DNA of 64,000 nt from Chlorocebus sabaeus (lineage: Eukaryota; Chordata; Mammalia; Primates; Cercopithecidae). The number at the start of each line of letters is the position of its first letter. Position 1 is the first letter of the stretch. Positions 1 through 12,700 of the stretch are shown piece after piece. The DNA is taken from the NCBI RefSeq assembly GCF_047675955.1, contig NC_132911.1, positions 70,775,133-70,839,132 of the forward strand. The letters are read 5' to 3'. Position numbers and translations under genes: made by a program. The notes under the pieces are model-generated. The model ran no database searches. It worked only from the letters and a program-made list of their open reading frames with translations, and had not been told where the DNA came from.

Positions 1-230
1 ATCACTTGAGGTCAGAAGCTGGAGACCAGCCTGGCCAACATGGTGAAACCCCATATCTAATAAAAACACAAAAATTAGCCGGGCATGGTGGTGCACACCT
101 GTAATCCCAGCTACTGGTAGAATTGCTTGAACCTGGGAGGTGGAGGTTGCAGTGAGCTGAGACGGTGCCACTGCACTCCAGCCTGGGCGACAGAGTGAGA
201 CTCCCTCTCAAAAAAAAAAAAAAAAAAAAA
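1..230 (+). mobile_element. Alu, cut by window start
   Basis: The body from the left-arm 'ATCACTTGAGGTCAG' through 'CACTGCACTCCAGCCTGGG' to a 20-base A tail. The 5' end lies outside the window. There is a small deletion after 'CCCAGCTACT'. Confidence 0.95.
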
Positions 231-1119
231 GAAGTCATACAAAGAGGATATTACAAACACGGGCCTGGAGATGGGAGTGTGCACATGTGTTCCCAGGAGA
301 TCCAAGTCGCCGGTATGACTGAAAAATGAAGTTGGTCATGTCCAGGTTAGGGAGTGAAGGAGGAGAATTATTATTATTCAGGCAACAGAGAACTATGAAC
401 GTCTGTTTTTTATATTTGTTTCTTTCTGTTTACATATAAGGAGAGAATGTGCCTAGTCCTCTCAGCAGTTTTATTTCATGCTATAAATTAATAGATTGGC
501 ATTATAATTTCATATATCAGTCATAAACTAGATGTAAGCCTTCTACTGAGAGGTAAACTCATTTTTAATGAATTAATTCCCTCAGACTTCTGAGCCTACA
601 AGGCTAAAGATAGAATCTAGATGGTGATGAATTTACTGAGGTAATATAATACCAAAGAGCCCTGCCTGGATGACCAGTGTGCCTTTCTCAGATGACACCC
701 TTATGCCACTGTTCAATTTCTTGACATTTCTATAGAATGGAGACAGAGGCCATATGCAGGCTGAGAATTCACAGCTGACTTCAATGTGGGGGTGGATTAC
801 TCACTGGGTAAATGAAGGGAAGGCAATACCACTAAGTGACAGAACAAAGGAAGGGCAGGTCAAAGTTGGGAAAAAGGAAATCTGCTTTGAATATGTGTTT
901 AAGGCGCCAACAGGAAGTGTCATGTGAAAGTATCTGAAAGGCAGCTGAAAATCTGGTTTTAAATGAGGCTCAATAAAGGGGCAATGTTGTATTTACTGGT
1001 AAAATCACCATTAAGAGAGTTCTAAGTGAGAAAAAAGGTCTAAGAACAGAATGTTAAGTCTCTAAGGATTCTATCAGTCCTTATAAAGCACGAAACCAAG
1101 TGAAATGAGCAATGCCAAG
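231..1119. other. 3' flank of MYBL1, no gene
   Basis: AT-rich sequence between the Alu and the poly(A) site. I see no coding frame. A purine-rich stretch at 720-960 may be an old repeat that I cannot name. Confidence 0.6.
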
Positions 1120-1138
1120 TCAGCTTGTACACAGATGC

Positions 1139-1144
1139 TTTATT
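1139..1144 (-). terminator. MYBL1: MYBL1 polyadenylation signal AATAAA
   Basis: Plus-strand TTTATT reads AATAAA on the gene strand. It is followed by TGTGTACAAG and then TGGTTTCGTGCTTT, plausible U/GU-rich downstream elements. It is the best canonical hexamer I found in the 2.5 kb after the stop. Cleavage is expected near 1115-1125. Confidence 0.7.
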
Positions 1145-1849
1145 TTGGATGTTAATATGTCGACATTGTATGCAAGATTCTCTCACAATGGAGTTTTCCA
1201 TATATCACAAAACTCAATTTAGTCAGGGTAATTGCTATATTAATGTGAAAACCTTACAATAAAATGCAGTATTATATATGTGTAGTCAGTTTCCATGCAA
1301 GTATGGCTGCTACATGTATGTCTGGCATTTGTATAACATGCTGAAAGAAACTCAGAGGAACAAAACATTATAAAGGTGACTTAAGATGCCTGACATGTTT
1401 AAGATTAAAAATCTTGCAAAAAGCAACAAAGCAGTTAACTGAAGGATTCAACCAATACCAACCCAAATATGTGTTATGTCCAATAAGCCCAGACTTATCC
1501 ACAATATATTACCATTTAGGATAATTTAATGCTCAAGAAAATATATGCTTTAAAAATATAGCTCTTATAAGATATTATACTTTGGTGACTGCAGACTATG
1601 TATATCCAGGTAAGGGCTACATTAAAAAAAACAACAACAAAAAACTATTATGTGCTATTAGTTCAAGGTAACTGAAATGATCCAGTATGAGTTTGCTACA
1701 ATCATTGGTTTCACTAAGTGAAATTTCTGTGAGAAGTTCATTAATTAGAAAGCAATCAACATACTTAAACATGCTAAGAAGATTCAAATTGGTTTATCTA
1801 TTTATCAACAAGGCATAATCTTAGTACCATACATTTTCTTCACTTCTCA

Positions 1850-1850
<1 letters not shown>

Positions 1851-1892
<42 letters not shown>
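1851..1892 (+). repeat. (TA)n(TG)n(TA)n microsatellite in 3'UTR
   Basis: TATATATATG, then a run of about ten TG units, then TATATATATAT. It is inside the MYBL1 3'UTR and is likely length-polymorphic. Confidence 0.9.
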
Positions 1893-1893
<1 letters not shown>

Positions 1894-2892
1894 AAAATAT
1901 GCAAAAACTAGCAAGTAGATTTAAATAGCTTAAAACCCTTTTAGGTCTACTGTTCAAGAGCTAAGCATTAAAATACTTAGTATTTCCATTTCTATTAACA
2001 TACGAACAGAGCAGAAAATCTTAACCTGCTTTCATTTTGTTTTTTAAGGCATAGTAGTATTTTGGCATTTGTAAGAATTTGCCTGGTAATGGTTGATTCC
2101 ATTTAGTTAACTTGAGAACTTGCCATCATTTGTTTTTTATCTTTTCACACAGTGCAAGTGGTGGTCGCTCTTTCCTTCTCTCGTAGCAGCAAGCCGATTC
2201 TGCTATTTTCTATAGCAGCATACTTCAGGAGTGGAGAGGGAGAGAGTGTGTCAATTATAAATAATTCAAACTACAGTGTACAATTCTATTTACCTGTCAG
2301 TGTTTAAGTTGACAGCACACCATTATATGACTGAAAAAAATTACATATAATCTCTACCACAAAAGCAAATAAAAAATCTTTCAAGAAGAAATAAAATAAG
2401 TGCAAACACCTAAAACAGGCAACTGAAGCAACTGTTGTAACCTGTAGAGAAACACAAAACATTTAAAAAAGGACAAAATATTTTTATAAATAAAAGATAA
2501 TGTTCTCCACTTCTGAAACACTGAGTAAATATAAACTTCTAAGTGCAGACTGTTTTTAGGGACCAAGGTACCATATTATTTTTTAAACAAAATGCAAAAA
2601 TTTCAAAAACATATACAAATCACCAGATTAATGTATATGACCATCCCCGATATTATTTAAAAAGAAAATATTAAATTATTATTTAGTACATTTTTAGAAC
2701 TACTTTATAACCAACATGATTTAAAGGGCATAGTGCAACATTTAGGTAGATGTGACATATAGTAAAGATATTGTATTCTTTGCAGCTATAACTTACTACT
2801 GTTTCATACTTAAAGTCAAAATTTTTCTTTACTGTGTTAGCTGTAATAACAGGAAACAACATTGGCTTCTAGGCACCCTGTATACGTATAAA

Positions 2893-2900
2893 TATCTACA
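2893..2900 (-). promoter_or_regulatory. Pumilio response element TGTAGATA in 3'UTR
   Basis: Plus-strand TATCTACA is TGTAGATA in the mRNA and matches the PUM1/2 consensus UGUANAUA. A single 8-mer in AT-rich sequence can arise by chance. Confidence 0.4.
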
Positions 2901-3644
2901 TTTAAGCTTTAAAAATAAAAATAAATTATAAAAAACCGACTTCTTTCCAATTTACAAAGTCCTCCTGCTCCTACATACTGTACAATACATTCAACAAAAT
3001 TCTCAGCTCTTCTGAGATTAAGAAAATACTATTTACTAATAAAGAAAAAACTCTTTTTTGAATGCTTTTTGTTTTCAGTACTATGCTCAAATAAATACAT
3101 TTAACACTGTAGTTAATTTTACTGCTTCTGAAAAAAAAAAATTAGTAGTGCAACTTTCTAGCCTTCCTTTAAATTCCTTTTCAATGTGTTTCTTTGTAAA
3201 TGGTAGCCTAAGTAAATCAGCACGTGGGCAAAAGTACTTCATAAAATCGTGTGCTTTCCATACATAGACTAATTTCAGATATCATATCTACTCTTACACC
3301 TATCTATAACAAAACTGCAGCATCAAGAGAGTAGCAACATATATCTTGTGAAGAAAATATGAGAATTTACTTTTAGAAATCCATGAACATTCTATTATTT
3401 TCCCATCTTGTTCTTTAAAAACAATTTTTAAAAATCTCATCTCTTAAAAAATAAACTATGAAACTGTCTACCCCTTAAGTGACTTACTAGCTTTCTGCCT
3501 ACTATGTAGAATAGAAAAACGATGCCGTATTAAAAGGGCTATCTTACAACTTTAAAAACAACTAATTGAGAAAAACTTCACTGCAACCTAATTTAGTAGA
3601 GACTGCAGTAAGGGAGGGGGGCATTTCATCAATTTTAATAATAA

Positions 3645-3773
3645 TTACAGTATGAGAGCTCTTGAAGTACTACTGGTAGCTGTGTAAGTACTCAGATATC
3701 TTCTTGCTTGTTCAGTCATAATAAGTTGGTCTTCTGTCTTCCCATAAACCACTGTTTCCCATTCACAATTTGA
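3645..3773 (-). CDS. MYBL1: MYBL1 coding exon 16 and stop
   Basis: 129 nt including TAA, residues 711-752 (SNCEWETVVYGK ... STSRALIL). It matches the conserved extreme C-terminus of MYB proteins, which belongs to the negative regulatory region. Acceptor TTTCTAG|TCA. Confidence 0.97.
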   Translation of the reverse strand, partial: SNCEWETVVYGKTEDQLIMTEQARRYLSTYTATSSTSRALIL

Positions 3774-6700
3774 CTAGAAAGGAAATATTAATAGTGATGT
3801 GAAAAGTATTAAAATAACTATCCATATTATATCACAATTAGACTCTTAAAGTCAGTTATTTAAACTGATTAGATATTTCATAAGCAATAATTATAAAAAT
3901 GTTTTTACAATGGCATTGTATTTTTTAATAATAATGTTTTTAAATATATACTGAAATATTTTTGATCAAGTTTTTAAAAAGTCAATTATTTTAGCTATCT
4001 ATATTGCTTACAGGCCTATGGAGGCAGTTTAGAAGTCTTCTCCCCAACAATTCCCCCCAAATCAAATGAATCTTAACATGGAAATAAATGTTAGTCATTA
4101 CTGCTTCAAAATTTTGCAACAGTTTAAAGAGAGGATGTAATGTCAAAAAATGAGCCAAGAATGCTTTACTTACAAATTAGGAAATATATTCATAGCAAAA
4201 AATCAAGTTTATGGTTTTTTTCTTCCCTTATTATAAAGATTACTATGTTATAGACGTGATCTTCTATATAATAACTTCCCCCAAAAGTTCTATGTTAATT
4301 AAACGCTGGGAACTCAAATCATTTTACATGGATTCAGAGAATGTGCTACATGGCTCTTAGAAAGCAGCGGCTGAAAACAGATGTAAGGTGGTCATATGTG
4401 ATTGCCAAAGATGTTTTCAAGGTATGCTTCAACATCAGGAATACTAATGCTGCAGTCACTGTGGCATAAAGAAGAAAATTTCCTACTCAATGAACTCTCA
4501 AATTCTCTGGGGTAAACTCTTAACGCAGTAAAAATTTTCCCAACCTTCATTTGCAGTTACACACTGGCCACATCCCAACAGAAAAAAAAGGACTTTGTTT
4601 TACAACTTCTGAGCCAAAAAGTTCACTGGAAACCATGGTACCAACAAAATCATGCTGAAACTGCTTCTAACCACTTACCCTTTTTCAGAATAGCAATTAG
4701 GGCTATACATATTTGTTACAGGAGAAGAGGTGCCAGAAGTAGATTTATATATCTTTAGTTTAAAAAAGATACAGTGCTGAGGAAATCACCAGATGAGTCT
4801 TTGGTTACAGCTCCAATTGTTTAGTTTATATGTGCCCTGATGAATGAGTCTCTCAAACCCAAATGTGAATGACAAAATAATGGTAAATGTTTAGTTACTG
4901 TTACAATCAATTTTGAATTTAAAAGAAAAAGTATAATTTGTGATCAGTAAATCCAAAGTGATCATTGATTAAACAAAAACAAAAATCACTAAAGAAATTT
5001 ATAAATCCATACCTGAAGATTCTTTTCCAATTTGACAACTTTGGAAGTGTTAGGGTTTGGTTTCTTTTTAGTAAGTGTATATGTTTTGTTGGTTGAATTT
5101 ATATCTTGTTTTTCAGGAATCAAGTTGCACCTATTGTCATGTATTTCCAATAATGGTATCATTAATAAGGATGTAGTAAATATATTTTCTGACTAAGAGA
5201 GAAAAAAGAAAGAGGAAAATAACTAATTCAAAAATGGAGACAAATGGAGGTACTACTGAGTAAGTGGTAATGGAAGCCCTGTTTATTTCTCTCCAAGAAA
5301 GCACTTGGCTCTGCTGAAATTTCTAGCAATGTAGTAATATTAAGTATTTTGGAAATGAACCAAAGATAAACTCTGATATTTAAAATCTTGAGAACTACAA
5401 TTTTTTAACATCATATATAAGGCAGCTGACTCCTCTCATAACAAAAGAAATTTTAAAAAAGTAAATAAAATATTCTCTACAGTGAATAGTTTCTCTGCAA
5501 ATTAGGCAAAATGATACTAAAATAAAAATCCTTCATGAATCTCTAATGAACTGGCTACACAATGAGTAAGAAATAAGAACCACTAGGACTTAAAGCAACC
5601 ATTTAAAATAACAATAATAATAATCCTTTACAAACCTGCATGTCTGAAATGTCTTCAGTCAACAGTTGAGTGCCTGATCCTTCTTTTTCCCAGTTATCTA
5701 AGACTAGTGATTTTCTGACTTTCTTCCCAGAAGCGGTATTCTAAAATGAGTAATTTGTTGTAGAAGCTTTATGGCAAAGTCTCTTGGATACAATAAGACT
5801 TTTATTAACAATAATACTAGAAGATTACCTCTTGTTTGCAGCTTTTGTAGGCAGGTTCATCTTCCTCTTTGAGGAATAGGTCTGTTCCAGTTTCTTCTTT
5901 TAAAACTTCCCGAATATCTTCTTCCAAGAAGGCAAGTGGCTGGGACTAAATTGTTTTTTAAAATGTTGTAAAAAGTCATTTACAGCAATTCCTTTTTCTC
6001 CCTATATATAGGAAACCCATCTTTTATACTTTCCCATTATTGTCATAATTTTCTCCTAGGCCCTATAGATATATTAATTAAATTAATCCATTTTATGGCA
6101 AAACAATATTACACATTTGCAAGTACTGAGTAAAGAATGGCAATTTCTTCTTTCTAGGCTACTAAACAAAAATCTTCCTTTTGGGGAAACCACTGTAGCT
6201 CCTGCTTCAGGTCAGGATCTTCAGAATTAAACAGAAAAGAAAGATGTTATTTCTCAAGTATTTTTTTTACATAAAAATAAGAAATACAGAACATATTAGA
6301 AATACATTAGCTCTTATTCTACTTTTATTGTATTTATTACATGGTATGTAATTACTAGTTAACATGTTTCTGTTACCACTAAGATTGTGAGATACTTGAC
6401 AGCAGTGATCAGGTCATTTTATACCTAGCCTAAGCATCCTTGTATACCTAGATATAAGATCCTTGTATATATAAGATATAAGATCCTTGTATACCTAGCC
6501 TAAGCAAACAGCTGACACAGTATCCAAGAAGAGGGAGAGAGTGAGTGTGTGTGTGCACGTGTGTGTAGTGTGGGAGGGTAGGTTATGAAGAGACAGACAA
6601 TTGAGTGTGAGCGAAGTGATAAAATAGTCTCAAAATATTGTTCATCTAGCTTTCTGTCAAATAGGTAAGCACAACTTATAACCCAGAAAAAATTTTAAAA

Positions 6701-9700
6701 TTATATCTAACTTATACCTATCATAACCAAGATATACTTGAAAAGGTAATCAAACCTCTACTAAATAAAAGAACTGGCAGCACTTAATAACCAGCAGCTG
6801 CCAGGTATAGTGGCTCACGCCTGTAATCCCAACACTTTGGGAGGCAGAGGTGGGCAGATCACGAGGTCAAGAGATCAAAACCCCATCCCTACTAAAAACA
6901 CAAAAATTAGCCGGGGGTGGTGGTGCGCACCCCAGGAGGCTGAGGCAGGAGAATTGCTTGAACCCAGGAGGCAGAGGTTGCAGAGAGCCGAGATCACGCC
7001 ACTGGACTCCAGCCTGGGTGACAGAGCCAGACTCCATCTCAAAAAAACAAACAAACAAACAAACAAAAACAAACAAAAATCAAAAAAACACCAGCAGCTT
7101 ATATCCCCAGCCAGCAAAGTTAGAGAGAATAGTATTCACATATAAATGAGATTTCACAGAACTTACAAAAACTTTTAAAATGAAAATAAAATGTTAAAAG
7201 TGTTCTCATCTAGACTGAGACATACAGGAATTATGTTAATGTTTCTGTATACTTCTCAAAGAGCTTATTATTATTATTACTATTTACTTATTTATTGAGA
7301 TGGAATCTTGCTCTGTCACCCAGGCTGGAGTGCAGTGGCACAATCTCAGTTTACTGCAACCTCCACACCCCCCGACCCTCTGGTTCAACCAATTCTCCTG
7401 CCTCAGCCTCCCGAGTAGCTGGGATTGTAGGCATCTGCCACGATGCCTGGCTAATTTCTTGTATTTTTACTAAAGACGGGGTTTCACCATGTTGGCCAGG
7501 CTGGTCTCGAACTCCTGACCTCAGGAGGTAATCTGCCCACCTCGACCTCCCAAAGTGCTGGGGTTACAGGTGTGAGCCACCACACCCGGCCTCAAAGAGC
7601 TTTTTAATGAGGATATTTCACCAAGAACATAAAGTATTCTTTTTTCAAATTAACTTTTAAGTTCAGGGGTCCAAGTGCAAGTTTGTTACATAGGTAAACA
7701 TGGGGGGTTGTTGTGTAGGTTATTTCATCACCTAGCCAGGCGCAGTGGCTCATGCCTGTAATCCCAGAACTTTGGGAGGCCAAACCAGGCAGATCACGAG
7801 GTTAGGAGTTCAAGACCAGCCTGGCTAACATGGTGAAACCCCGTCTCTACTAGAAATACAAAAATTAGCCAGGGTGGTGGAGGGCACCTGTAATCCCAGC
7901 TACTTCGGAGGCTAAGGCAGGAGAATCGCTTGAAACTGGAAGGCAGAGGTTGCAGTGAGCCAAGATCACACCACCGTACTCTAGCCTGGGCAACGAGAGT
8001 GAAACTCTGTCTCAAAACAAAACAAAACAAAACAAAAACAAAAACAAAGATTATTTCATCACCCAAGTATTAAGCCTAGTACCCATTAGTTATTTTTCCT
8101 GATCTTCTATCTTCCCACCTTCCACTCTCTGAAAGGCCCCAGTGTGTGTTGTTCCTCTCTAAATGTCCACATGTTCCCATCATTTAGCTCCCATTTATAA
8201 ATGAGAATATGCAGTATTTGGTTTTCTATTCCTGTGTTGGTTTGCTGAGGATAATGGCTTCCAGCTCTATCCATGTGCTTGCAAAAGACATGACCTCATT
8301 CTTTTTTATGGCTGCACAGTAGTCCATGGTGTATTTGTACCACATTTTCTTTTTTTTTTTTTTTTTTTTCCTCAATTTTTTTTGAGATGGGGTCTCACTC
8401 TATCACCCAGACTAGAGTGCAGTGGCATAATATCAGCTCACTGCAACCTCTACCTCCCAGGGTCAAGTGATCCTCCCACCTCAGTCTCCCAAGTAGCTAG
8501 GGCCACAGGTGCACACCACCATGCCCAGCTAATTTTTTGTATTTTTGGTAGAGATGGGGTTTAACCATGTTGTCCAGGCTGGTCTTGAACTCCTGAGCTC
8601 AAATGATCTGCCTGTCTTGATCCTCCAAAATGCTGGGATTACAGGCATGAGCCACTGCATCCAGCCCACATATTCTTGATCTAGTATAGTATTCTTAAAA
8701 AGATCTGGAGTTTTTTCCCCCTTTAAGAATATAAATGTCCTAGAATAGGGCTAAGACAGATTAATTCATTCACTAGGAAAAATCATTCTCTTAATTGCTC
8801 TAATGTGTCAAAAGCAAAGAACTCCTCCATTTAATACTTTTCACGTTTGATACTACCAAACTTAATACTTCTACAGAGTTTTTAGCCTTTTGAGTAATTC
8901 ATAGTAAATATTAAAACAATCAAAATTTATTAAAAAGGCAACAGATATTTAAGATATACCTGATTAAAATTCCAAAGCCAATCTCCCAGAAGTGCATTTG
9001 ACTCATAGTAAGATACAAAAGAAAGCTAAGTGGTTAGCATATAGTAGATGCTCAGTAAATAACTGGAGGAGGAGGAGGAGGAGAAATGAGAAGTCAACTT
9101 ACTGCAAAGAAATATATGAGCCTATAAATATTCTAGGAATTTTAATTTCTAAATGATTGCCTTCCTTTTATCTTAAATTGCTGATGCAAGTAATCTGTTT
9201 TGGCAATGGTCAAATTCTATCCAAAGAGCTGTGAATGCTGCTGGTATTAAATTTAAAATGTCAGAGGGCTAGTAAACAAACCGACAAGGAATTTAGGTAT
9301 TTGAAACCTATTATAAATAATACTTTGTTTTTGTTTTTGTTTTTCAAACAGAGCTGCACTCTGTCCCTTAGGCTGGATTGCAGTGGCTTGATCACCACAC
9401 ACTGTAGCCTCCACTTCCCAGGCTCAAACAAACCTCCTGGGACTACTACAAGAGCATTCTACCACACCCAGCTATCAAATGATAATTTTTATTCCACTTA
9501 TATGTTGACCAAATGACCCTGACTCACTGTAGAATTTTTAAATGCTTTCAAATCATTGTTTACTTGTCTAATCCCCAATTAGTTTACATGCCCCTATGAA
9601 GGCAGGAACATTACTTGACCTTTTCAACATTTATTCCATCCCTAAAGCCTAGTGCAGTGCCTGGAACCTATCAGGCACTCAATCAGTATTTCCTGAATTA

Positions 9701-12700
9701 ATGATGAATTTTTAAAATAAACAGCAAAACACTGAAACAGACAGGCTAAATCAATCAGGTAATTCCACACAATGGAATATTATGCAAACATTAAAAATTA
9801 TGGGATAAATATATACATTTACTTGGTTAAATTAAAAAATGGTGTTATAAAATAATAAAGTGTGGTCATACTCTTGTTTTATTTATGTATATGCATAAAT
9901 AAAAACTCCAGGAAGCTCTAAAGGAAACATGATTGTTCACAGCAGTACATGGAGCTAAATGACAAAAAGACTCGATCAACCCTACTATGTACCCTTTAAC
10001 ATAGTATTTTGAAAAAGAAAGAAAAGACTAGTAGATGTGTGTGTGTAACATGCTTTTGGGCAGAAAATTAATTAAATCAAGTAAACCAGAATTTGCTAAC
10101 GAATCTAACCAAAAAGTGACTAAAAATAGAAGAACATAACTAAAAAACCCTGAAAGTCACCAATATTTTAAAAATCGTATTTCTAAAGAACTTGTCAGAA
10201 ATCTGTAACTGCCTAAAATGCCCATCACTTTTCCAAGGTATTTCAAAGGCAGTAAGATATATGAAAGCACAGTAACTAGAACACTTCCCAGTCCTATTCA
10301 TTCGTGAACTACTACCGCAAATACTATTATTAGAATAACAGCAGCAACCAAGCACACACTACTTGAAACTCAGACAAGCTCTTTTAATTACATCAACTCT
10401 TTCAGCTTCACAGTAACAATTTGGGGTGTGTTTTATGATCTCCTTTGCATAGAAAAGGAAACTGAGCCTTTTCCTAATTAGTTTCCTAAAGAGGTACCCT
10501 GATTAGTTTCCTAAATATTATCATGAAAGTGCTTCAGTATATTAAAATTATTTTATTCTAATACATGTAACCATGACTGAAACTACTAAAATGTAAATTT
10601 CAGTATTAAGAAAAGCGTTTCGGCCGGCCGCAGCGGCTCACTCCTGTAATCCCAGCACTTTGGGAGGCCAAGGCGGGTGGGTCATGAGGTCAAGAGATCA
10701 AGACTATCCTGGCCAACATGGTGAAACCCAGTCTCTACTAAAAATACAAAAATTAGCTGGGCGTGGTGGCACAAGCCTGTAGTTCAAGCTACTCAGGAGG
10801 CTGAGGGAGAATTGCCTGAACCTGGGAGGTGGAGGTTGCAGTGAGCCAAGATTGAGCCACTGCACTCCATTCTGGTGACAGAGCAAGACTCTGTCTCAAA
10901 AAAAAAAAAAGAAAGAAAAATGAAAAAAAAAAACAGAAAAGAGTTCCACTGACACCTGATCTGTTTTCTCTGGATGCTATAAAGCTAAGAATTCAAAACA
11001 AGCCAAGCAAGGATTTACAAGTTAAAGAAAAAGGTGGACACAAAATTCAAACTTAAAAATTAGGCAAGGTGCAGTGGCTCACGCCTGTAATCCTAGCACT
11101 TTGGGAGGCCGAGGCGGGGGTGGATCACCTGAGGTCAGAAGTTCAAGACCAGGCTGGCCAATGTGGTGAAACCCCATCTCTACTAAAAATACAAAAATTA
11201 GCTGGGTGTGGTGGCGGGCACCTGTAATACCAGCTACTCAGGAGGCTGAGGCCTGAGGCTCACTTAAACCCAGGGGGTGGAGTTTGCAGTGAGCTGAGAT
11301 CGTGCCACTTCACTCCAGCCTGGGCAACAAAGCGAGACTCCTTGTCAAAAACAAAACAAAACAACAATAACAAAAAACTTGAAAATCAAAAGATAAAGCT
11401 TTGTATCTGTTTCAGTAAACATCTTTTTTAAATGTTAAAAATCAAAGTGATAAAAATCACAATTTGTGTTTTTTTTAAATTAGGAACATTATTAAAAATA
11501 AAATGAATATACATACCACAATTTTAAGAGGTCCATATTTTTTCTCCTGAGCAGCAAGCGCATTCTTAAAAGGAGTAGGAGTTCTTGGTGTGGTACCCAA
11601 TATAGATCTTCTAATAGTAGGTGTTCTAAAACTATCCAATCATTTAAATATTTATGTTATAGTCACAATCTGATTGCATACGAGTTAATGAAAGCAAAGC
11701 AATTTAAGCACACACTAAATTTTCTTACACACATACACAAATACACACACACACATATATATATATGCTTCATCTAAACATTCTAAGACTATTTTACAGT
11801 ATGCCTGTCTATGGTAATTCTGATTTCAATCACTCATCTTAAAATAGAAAAAAAGAATTAATACAGAAAAAAGTACTAGAAATGTTTTCATTGAAATCAA
11901 AGACACTATATTTAAGTTGGTTTTGACTGTCCTAAGGAGAAAACATAAGGCTATGATTTAAAAAAAAAAATTCTGGCCCAGCCCAGTGGCTCATGCCTGT
12001 AATCCCAGCACTTTGGGAGGCTGAGACAGGCAGATCACCTGAGGTCAGAAGTCCAAGACCAGCCTGGCCAACACAGTGAAATGCCATCTCTACTACACAT
12101 ATAATATTATCCAGGTATGGTGGCACATGCCTGTAATCCCAGCTACTCAGGAGCCTGAGGCAGGAGAATCACTTGAACCCGGGAGGTGGAGGTTGCAGTG
12201 AGCCAAGATCTCACCATTGCACTCCAGCCTGGGCAACGAGAGCGAAATTCCATCTCAAAAAACAACAACAAAAAAAATTCTAAGTCCTGTAGGAATAGGG
12301 ATTATGATACATGCTATTTATATGCACAAAAAGCTAATCTACTCTTGACATTGTGCTCCCCATTTTCTCTAACACAATTATTTAATACCTACTTACCCTA
12401 CATTTTCCTTTTGATCTTTGGGAGTTGTTTCCTTATGAAGAGGAGTTGTAATGAGAACTTTCTGCCCACAAATAGGGGTTGATGTAAATGAAGGATTTTC
12501 TATATTAAGTTGTTCATTTCCAGGACATGTGTTGAAAAACTAAAAATGGAAGAGAGTTTAAAGATGATTTCTAGAACATCAAAATCCCTACACAAATATT
12601 AAACTAAGATTTTCAAATTATTTCTTCATACCTCTTTTAAAAAGCTTATGAATAACATTACACTTATACTCCATGGAAATTATGCTCCATGAGGGTAGGA

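Larger units (their letters stand above)
1120..3644 (-). other. MYBL1: MYBL1 3' untranslated region
   Basis: About 2.5 kb of AT-rich sequence follows the stop codon with no Alu, and ends at the AATAAA signal near 1140. It contains a (TG)n/(TA)n microsatellite at about 1851-1892 and a Pumilio-type motif (2893-2900). The exact cleavage site is inferred from the signal and from a remembered transcript length of about 5.2 kb. Confidence 0.75.

Noticed and set aside
10140..10355. 71-codon minus frame in intron 12 as an extra exon
   Set aside because: No family similarity. The known A-MYB sequence is already complete without it, and no convincing splice sites frame it.
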